Shown here in pieces: positions 1 to 4,993 of a DNA stretch of 8,418 nucleotides (position 1 is the stretch's first letter; every line of letters begins with the position of its first letter). The stretch is from the NCBI GenBank assembly GCA_038204465.1, contig JBBRCX010000153.1, forward strand, positions 1 through 8,418. Reading direction: 5' to 3'. The position numbers were made by a program, and so were the translations under genes. The notes under the pieces are model-generated. The model saw only the letters and a list, made by a program, of their open reading frames with translations, was not told where the DNA came from and searched no databases. Origin of the DNA: JBBRCX01 sp038204465 (lineage in GTDB: Bacteria > Planctomycetota > Phycisphaerae > Tepidisphaerales > Tepidisphaeraceae).

Positions 1-697
1 CGTCGGCGTTGATGGCGGTGGCGTGCAGGTGCATGAACGCCAGTTCCTTGCCCGCCGGCACCGTGAGGGCGAGGTTGGCCTGCACCATGCTGTTGCCCTG
101 TTGATAGCTGATCGTCATCGCCTGCTTGGCGCCGCGGCCGGCGTAGATTTCGATCATCGAGACGCCGGCGTTAAGGCCTGTCTGAGCGACCCACGCGAGG
201 TTCTGGTCTTTCTTTTTCGGATCGGGAATCGTGCGCGACGCAACGACACCGTAGAGGCTGTTGGCTTGGAGCGTGATGTTAACCGCCTGATCCTGGCCTG
301 CAGGATTCTTCGCGACGTCGATGTAGCGGACGTAGGACTCCTCCTTGTTGAGATAGACGCGACGCGTGATGGTGACGGTCGAGCCGGGAATGACGAGGTT
401 CTCGAACATGATCTCGCCGGTCTTCTCGTCCATGCGGCCATTGCCGTTCATCTGCAACTGGTTGCCGTTGACCAGCAGCATGGCGCCCTCGCTGTAGACG
501 GGATTGTCTCCGGCCTGGCGAAACCAGCCCGCCTGGTAGAAGCTCCACTTGTTGCCCGAGTTGTCCATGATGAACTGACCGGGGTTGAAGCCGCCCATGA
601 AGACGGGCCGGGCCATGAGCGCCTTTTCGGCGCTCGCGAACGTGACGACGCTCAACAGAGCGAGCGAGACGAGAGCGAGGCTGGATTTTGCGCACAT
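1..697 (-). CDS. Secreted protein of unknown function, 3'-truncated by the window edge
   Basis: I do not recognise this family. Only the first 232 residues are present and the reading frame is still open at base 1. The start is the ATG at 697-695, preceded by AGGAG with a 6-base spacer. Residues 1-23 form a classical Sec signal peptide: Lys4, a hydrophobic core at about 6-20, and Ala-Ser-Ala at 21-23 as the likely signal peptidase I site, so the protein should be exported to the periplasm or beyond. The mature part has no further membrane segment. It is rich in Asn, Gly, Gln, Val and Thr with alternating hydrophobic residues (for example 104-116 and 138-152), which suggests a beta-sandwich or beta-rich fold. 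No catalytic motif is evident. A Lys-rich turn at 159-163 may be an exposed loop. It is 227 bases downstream of the dehydrogenase gene and probably has its own promoter. The gene call is firm; the function is open. Confidence 0.85.
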   Translation of the reverse strand, partial: MCAKSSLALVSLALLSVVTFASAEKALMARPVFMGGFNPGQFIMDNSGNKWSFYQAGWFRQAGDNPVYSEGAMLLVNGNQLQMNGNGRMDEKTGEIMFENLVIPGSTVTITRRVYLNKEESYVRYIDVAKNPAGQDQAVNITLQANSLYGVVASRTIPDPKKKDQNLAWVAQTGLNAGVSMIEIYAGRGAKQAMTISYQQGNSMVQANLALTVPAGKELAFMHLHATAINAD

Positions 698-703
698 ATC
701 GGA

Positions 704-708
704 CTCCT
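704..708 (-). promoter_or_regulatory. Ribosome binding site of the secreted-protein gene
   Basis: On the minus strand this reads AGGAG and ends 6 bases before the ATG at 697. It is the best Shine-Dalgarno match next to any start in the window and fixes the start of that gene, placing the signal peptide at the extreme N-terminus. Confidence 0.8.
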
Positions 709-777
709 GTGCCCTTTGGACGGGCGGAGGGTCGGGATGTTTCAGCAGGCCTGATGGGGACGCGTTCGAGGATGCTC

Positions 778-807
778 ACCTTACCACGGGTTGAGGGGAG
801 GCGAAAA
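778..807 (-). promoter_or_regulatory. Weak promoter candidate for the secreted-protein gene
   Basis: On the minus strand, TTTTCG at 807-802 and TAAGGT at 783-778 are separated by 18 bases, which resembles a poor sigma-70 type -35/-10 pair. It would give a leader of about 75 bases before the ATG at 697. Matches to consensus are modest, and planctomycete promoters are poorly defined, so this is only a candidate. The rest of the 698-924 gap shows no convincing terminator hairpin followed by a T run; its only other structure is a 10-base palindrome at 874-883. Confidence 0.2.
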
Positions 808-924
808 GGTTTTTGGGAGTTATCGAGCGGTGGTGCGGGACGGACGGGAATGGGCGGTCAGCGCGTGGATGCGTGCGTACGCAGCCCCGATTCAGAGGAC
901 CGGGCATGGAGGTGCGCTGGTGGG

Positions 925-1626
925 CTAAAGAGTTTTATGGAGGTAGATGACTTCTCCGCTGGTGTAGCGGAGGTCGCCGCGGATGCACTGGAGGATGACG
1001 CGGGCGACATCTGCGGGATCGAGCGTCTTTTCGGCGGGCCAATCACGGGCGGCGGGAAGGGCGCGGAACATTTCGGTTTCAGTGGCGGATGGCGCAATGG
1101 TGTGGACGCGGAGGCCGATCTTTTCCCCTTCGCGGGCGGCGGCAAGGGAGAAGAGGTTGAGGGCGGCCTTGGCGGCGCCGTAGGCGGCGAAGCCGGGAAA
1201 CGGATCGCGCGCGGCGGCGGAGGAGACATTCACGACGACGCCGCTGCGCTGTTTCTCGAACGCGGGCCAGGCGGCGCGGGTGGTGTAGAAGGCCGCGGAG
1301 AGATTCGTATCGATCACCGCGTGCCACTCGTCGACCGACATCTGCGCGATCGGGCGCACCGGAGCGAGGCCGGCGTTGTTGACGATTGCGTCGATGCGGC
1401 CGTGGACCTTCAAAGTGTGCGCGACCAGGCGATCGACCTCATCGGGGCGCGTGATGTCGGTGCGGACGACGAGGGCATTTTTCCCGATCGCTCGCGCGAC
1501 TTGGTTGAGGGCATCTTCATTTCGCGCGGCGAGGACGACGTGAAAGCCGTCGCGGGCGAGTTCAACGGCGGTGGCGCGTCCGATGCCGCGGCCCGCGCCG
1601 GTGATGATGGCGACCCGATCGTTCAT
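925..1626 (-). CDS. Short-chain dehydrogenase/reductase (classical SDR), 233 aa
   Basis: An NAD(P)-dependent cytoplasmic oxidoreductase with a Rossmann fold. The cofactor motif TGAGRGIG is at residues 9-16, an Asp at 57 sits where SDRs contact the adenine, and NNAG is at 83-86. The catalytic tetrad is complete: Asn108, Ser136, Tyr149 and Lys153, with the usual Ser-Tyr and YxxxK spacings. Arg35 after the second strand, with no acidic residue at that point, suggests a preference for NADP(H). After the sixth strand the usual Pro-Gly is Pro-Ser (179-180). At 233 residues it is at the short end of the classical range. The substrate cannot be read from sequence; such proteins are often labelled FabG-like, but nothing here ties it to fatty acid synthesis. 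The ATG at 1626 was chosen because the Rossmann strand starts three residues later. An upstream in-frame ATG at 1692 would add 22 residues unlike an SDR N-terminus. No Shine-Dalgarno sequence precedes the chosen start. The gene ends in TAG. Confidence 0.95.
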   Translation of the reverse strand: MNDRVAIITGAGRGIGRATAVELARDGFHVVLAARNEDALNQVARAIGKNALVVRTDITRPDEVDRLVAHTLKVHGRIDAIVNNAGLAPVRPIAQMSVDEWHAVIDTNLSAAFYTTRAAWPAFEKQRSGVVVNVSSAAARDPFPGFAAYGAAKAALNLFSLAAAREGEKIGLRVHTIAPSATETEMFRALPAARDWPAEKTLDPADVARVILQCIRGDLRYTSGEVIYLHKTL

Positions 1627-1752
1627 CAACGCGAGATGATAGTGGCGGCGAGTGAAGGTCAACAGTTTTGTAAAGGAACGTCGTGCTTGCACTGCGCCGT
1701 GCGCCGTGGACTGCGAAGCCGTGCATCACTGCGTACCACGCGCCGCCGCGGG
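1627..1752. other. Intergenic gap between the VWA gene and the SDR gene
   Basis: This 126-base gap separates the TAG of the VWA gene from the ATG of the dehydrogenase. It is GC-rich with short imperfect repeats of GCGCCGTG near 1695-1710, but I find no stable hairpin followed by a T run. The candidate promoter at 1636-1662 lies in it. No small gene is supported. Confidence 0.5.
1636..1662 (-). promoter_or_regulatory. Candidate promoter of the SDR gene, possibly giving a leaderless message
   Basis: On the minus strand, TTGACC at 1662-1657 and TATCAT at 1641-1636 each match five of six consensus bases of the sigma-70 -35 and -10 boxes. The spacer is 15 bases, shorter than the ideal 17. Transcription would start about 6-8 bases downstream of the -10, within a few bases of the ATG at 1626. 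That fits the lack of a Shine-Dalgarno sequence there. It lies in the 126-base gap after the VWA gene, which shows no convincing intrinsic terminator, so read-through from the upstream operon is also possible. Confidence 0.35.
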
Positions 1753-4700
1753 CTACTCCTGCTGTCCCTTCTCGCGGATCTGTTGTTGGGCGCGGCGCTT
1801 GGCTTCGAGGAGGCCGCCGGTATGGCTGCCGGTGGAGGGTGCGCCTTTCGGCTCAATCTTTTTGGGGGGCGGGGGAATGGGTTTGTCGGTGGCGCCGCCG
1901 ACGACCTGGGTGATATCGCCTTCGACGCCCTTGGCCTGGAACTTTGCCTTCGGATCGGGACGCGCGGCGCTGGGCGCGGGGGGCCGGTTGGAGGGCTCGG
2001 TGCGGAAGCGCGTTTCGGTGACTTCCTCGCGGACGCGGCGCAGGGCATCGAGCGTCTGGCCGCTTTCCACCTTGCGCGTGGTGGTGAAGGCGCGAACGGT
2101 TTCGGCGGCGGCGTGGGCCATGCGCTTGGTGGAGGCCCAGTCCCAGGCGATGCGCCGGACGGCGACGTCGATCAGGATAAGCGCGAGGATGAGCGGGATG
2201 ATCTTGTCCCAGACCGGCATCGGGGAGGCGCTGGGAGAAAGTCCTTCGCGGCTGAACAGGTCCGCGCCTTTGGGCTCGAACGCGGTGAGAACGCGCCCGC
2301 CGGTGCGGTCGGCGATCTCGCGAAGCCGCCCCTCGTTGCTGGTGAGGTCGCCCTGCTCGGGCGAGCGGCTCATGGCGACACCGCCGGGGAAGAAACCGCC
2401 GTCGCCTTTGCCGTTGCGATAGTTGAGGCCAACGACATAGCTGCCGGCGTTCTTGATGTCGAACTCGCCCTCGTAGGTTCCGGGGCCGGTCTGGACGAGA
2501 CGGATGTTGGAAGTTTTGAGATCAGGCCCGGAGACGGTGCCGGCGATGGAGAGAAAGTTGAGGAAAGCCTGATCGCGATTGAGGGCTTCGACGATGACCT
2601 TCCCTTTGTCGCCGCTGATGGTGGTCTGGACGTCGAAGTCGGTGCTCATCGGGGGACGGGCGACGGATCGAACGACCTGCGCCCAGAACTTGCTGTAGAC
2701 GGAGGAGGCGACCCAGGCGGCGCCCCATCGGGTGTGGGCGTCCCCGGTGAAGACGGCGGCCTTTCCCAGGCCGGTCTGCCAGTGGGCAAGCACGGGGTCG
2801 TTGTTCTTTCCAGAAGCGAGAGGCATGACGACCTTGGGATCGTTCTTTCGGCTGGTGAGGACCTGTCCCTTCAGGGGCGGCGCTTCGCCGAGGCCCTTGA
2901 CCATCTCGTCGGAGTTATCAAGGGTGCGAACGGGAATGCCGCCATCGGGTTCATTGATCAGGGTGCGGCGAACGATGGTCGCTTCCTTGATGAAGATCTG
3001 CGGAAGCTGATTCGGGTTTGCATTGATCGGCCCATAGGCGCGGCCGAGCAGATCACGAGCGATGTTGTCCATGGTGTCAGAGCGGCCGTTGGCGTTTCCG
3101 CCGTGGGGATAGACGGTGACGGTGGAGACGCTGACCTTCGCCGCCTTGTATTGCGCGACCAGCGCCGGATTGGGGGCCTGGGGGTCGCCATCGCTGATGA
3201 TGATGACGTGCTTGTGCTGCGCGTTGGAAGTTGCGAGGCCCGGCTGGCCGGGCAGGCCATTGAAGGCGACGTTCATGGAGTCGTCGAAGCTGACCATGTC
3301 GCCGGGCTGCATCTTCTTCACGGCGGCGAAGACCTTGCTGCCATCGCCCTTGGGGCTGAGGGGATAGTCCCAGCCGCTGGCGCCGCCATTCCAGCCGTAT
3401 GTGATGATGCCGACATCGTCCATGCTGGAGAGCGTTTCGATGGCCTTGAGCGCGCACTGCTGGCCGTAGTAGTTTCCATCGGGCATCTCGCAGCTGTGCA
3501 TGACGAGCACGAGGGCGCCCTTGCCGACCTGCCGCTGGGCGGGGATGTCCATGTCGACCGGCAGGACTTCTTCGAGCTTGGAGCCCTGCCAGCCGCCGGC
3601 GCCGAAGGTGTTCTCGCCACCGATCATGACCAGCCCGCCGCCCATGTCGTGAACGTAAGCGGCGAGCATCTTCGCCTGGTTCTCGTCAATGCCGCCGTTG
3701 CCGCGCGGGACGTTGGCGAGAATGACAGCGTCGTAGTTTTGCAGGCCGACGACGTTGGAGGGGAACTGGTCGATGCTGATGTGGTGAAGGGTGATGCCTT
3801 CAGCGGCGAGGGCCTTGAGCAGCAGATCGCCCGGCTTGGAACCGGTGGTGTCGAAGATGTTGTCGACGTAGAGGACCTGGCCCTTGCCCTGGACGAAGGT
3901 GAAGGCGTCGGCATCGTTGTTGTTGGCCAGCGTATCGCCCTTGGAGCCGGCGGACTTGCCGGGCGCGGCGCCTGGATTCTCGACCGTTACCTTCCCTCCA
4001 CTGCCGGCTTCCTCGGGCGTGAAGGTGGCGTGAAAGCGATGGACGCCCGCCTGCTTCAACGGCCGCACCTGCACTCGCTGCGCGTTGAGGCCCGGCTCGA
4101 GAACGACCTGCCGCTGCGGGTCGAGCTGCGGTGTGTTCAGGTCCATGTCCAGCGCGACGGGGCCCTCGTTGGTTTCATGCGTGACGCTGAGGGCGCCTTT
4201 GACGGGGCCGGGATTGGTGGAGCGGAGGATGACGTCGAGCGTGAACGGCTCGTTCTCGCGCTTCATGGTGGGAGCGACGAAGCGGTCGAGAAGCACTTCG
4301 TTGCGGATGTCGTAGCGGAGCGGGACGACGTCGATGGGGACGTGGGCGGCAATGGCGGCGTTGACGGCGGCGTCGAGCTCGCCGACCGTGGGGTTGCCGT
4401 CCGACTCCAGTACAAACCGGTGCATCGCATCGGGCGACATCGTGGCCAGGGCGAGCTGGATGGCGGCGGCGATGTTGGTGCCGGTGTCTTCCTTGGGGAT
4501 CGCGCGGGCGCCGAGATTGAGCGCGGTGCTGGGCATGACATCGATGCGGGCATTGCCGCGGAAAGCGACGATGCCCATGCGATCGTCGGGGCGCTTGGTC
4601 GGATCCCTGGAGAGCGAGACGTAGTACTTGTCGCGGGCGCGCTGCAGCGTGTCGCTGGGAAAGTCGTGGACCTGATTGATGGAGTCGCTCACATCGCTGA

Positions 4701-4956
4701 GAAGGATGACTTCAAGGTCGCGATGTTGGCGCTGCCAGCGGATGCCGCCGAGCACGAGCACGAGCAGGAGAAGAACCGCGAGCCGCACACCGACCGCCAC
4801 CCATTTGCGCACCGGGCCAAGGCCGTTGAGCGATCGAATCCCCAGCCAGACGACCGGCAGCGCCAGCGCAGCGAACAGGGCCGCCGCTATCCACCCCGGC
4901 ATGTATTGCAGCCGGATTGGCCAGTTGAAAGCGAGGATGACGGGAGTGACGCTCAT
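1753..4956 (-). CDS. Membrane-anchored protein with two VWA domains and a glutamine-amidotransferase-like domain, 1067 aa
   Basis: A large envelope protein of a VWA/GATase-like family common in planctomycetes; its role is not established. Membrane helices are at about 22-41 and 53-70, and one near the C-terminus at 917-933. A first VWA domain (about 80-225) has an apparently intact MIDAS: DVSDS at 88-92, TGTN at 158-161 and SDG at 185-187. A beta-rich stretch follows (230-330), then a class I amidotransferase-like fold (about 358-470) with Gly-rich IGGENTFGAGGW at 445-456 but no clear Cys-His catalytic pair. A second VWA domain (about 480-660) has HSCEMP at 487-492 in place of the first MIDAS motif and SDGDP at 588-592. 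After another beta domain (770-860) and the last helix comes a tail of about 130 residues, basic and Pro-rich (PPPPKK at 1028-1033). The large central part should lie outside the cytoplasm. ATG 4956 is preferred over an upstream in-frame ATG at 5085, which would overlap the previous gene by about 90 bases; GGAGA abuts the ATG too closely to be ideal. It starts 37 bases after the permease/NHL gene and is probably in its operon. Confidence 0.9.
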   Translation of the reverse strand: MSVTPVILAFNWPIRLQYMPGWIAAALFAALALPVVWLGIRSLNGLGPVRKWVAVGVRLAVLLLLVLVLGGIRWQRQHRDLEVILLSDVSDSINQVHDFPSDTLQRARDKYYVSLSRDPTKRPDDRMGIVAFRGNARIDVMPSTALNLGARAIPKEDTGTNIAAAIQLALATMSPDAMHRFVLESDGNPTVGELDAAVNAAIAAHVPIDVVPLRYDIRNEVLLDRFVAPTMKRENEPFTLDVILRSTNPGPVKGALSVTHETNEGPVALDMDLNTPQLDPQRQVVLEPGLNAQRVQVRPLKQAGVHRFHATFTPEEAGSGGKVTVENPGAAPGKSAGSKGDTLANNNDADAFTFVQGKGQVLYVDNIFDTTGSKPGDLLLKALAAEGITLHHISIDQFPSNVVGLQNYDAVILANVPRGNGGIDENQAKMLAAYVHDMGGGLVMIGGENTFGAGGWQGSKLEEVLPVDMDIPAQRQVGKGALVLVMHSCEMPDGNYYGQQCALKAIETLSSMDDVGIITYGWNGGASGWDYPLSPKGDGSKVFAAVKKMQPGDMVSFDDSMNVAFNGLPGQPGLATSNAQHKHVIIISDGDPQAPNPALVAQYKAAKVSVSTVTVYPHGGNANGRSDTMDNIARDLLGRAYGPINANPNQLPQIFIKEATIVRRTLINEPDGGIPVRTLDNSDEMVKGLGEAPPLKGQVLTSRKNDPKVVMPLASGKNNDPVLAHWQTGLGKAAVFTGDAHTRWGAAWVASSVYSKFWAQVVRSVARPPMSTDFDVQTTISGDKGKVIVEALNRDQAFLNFLSIAGTVSGPDLKTSNIRLVQTGPGTYEGEFDIKNAGSYVVGLNYRNGKGDGGFFPGGVAMSRSPEQGDLTSNEGRLREIADRTGGRVLTAFEPKGADLFSREGLSPSASPMPVWDKIIPLILALILIDVAVRRIAWDWASTKRMAHAAAETVRAFTTTRKVESGQTLDALRRVREEVTETRFRTEPSNRPPAPSAARPDPKAKFQAKGVEGDITQVVGGATDKPIPPPPKKIEPKGAPSTGSHTGGLLEAKRRAQQQIREKGQQE

Positions 4957-4993
4957 TCTCCGTGGCGTTGCATCTGCGCAGTGAGCAGTCTGT

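Noticed and set aside
1627..1692. Upstream extension of the SDR protein to an ATG at 1692
   Set aside because: The extra 22 residues do not resemble an SDR N-terminus and would cover the candidate promoter; the Rossmann strand begins directly after the ATG at 1626.
1690..1752. Possible terminator after the VWA gene
   Set aside because: Only short imperfect GC repeats are present; no hairpin with a following T run could be drawn on the minus strand.
4740..4775. Short repeat of GAGCAC units
   Set aside because: It is the complement of Leu/Val codons in the second membrane helix of the VWA protein and needs no other explanation.
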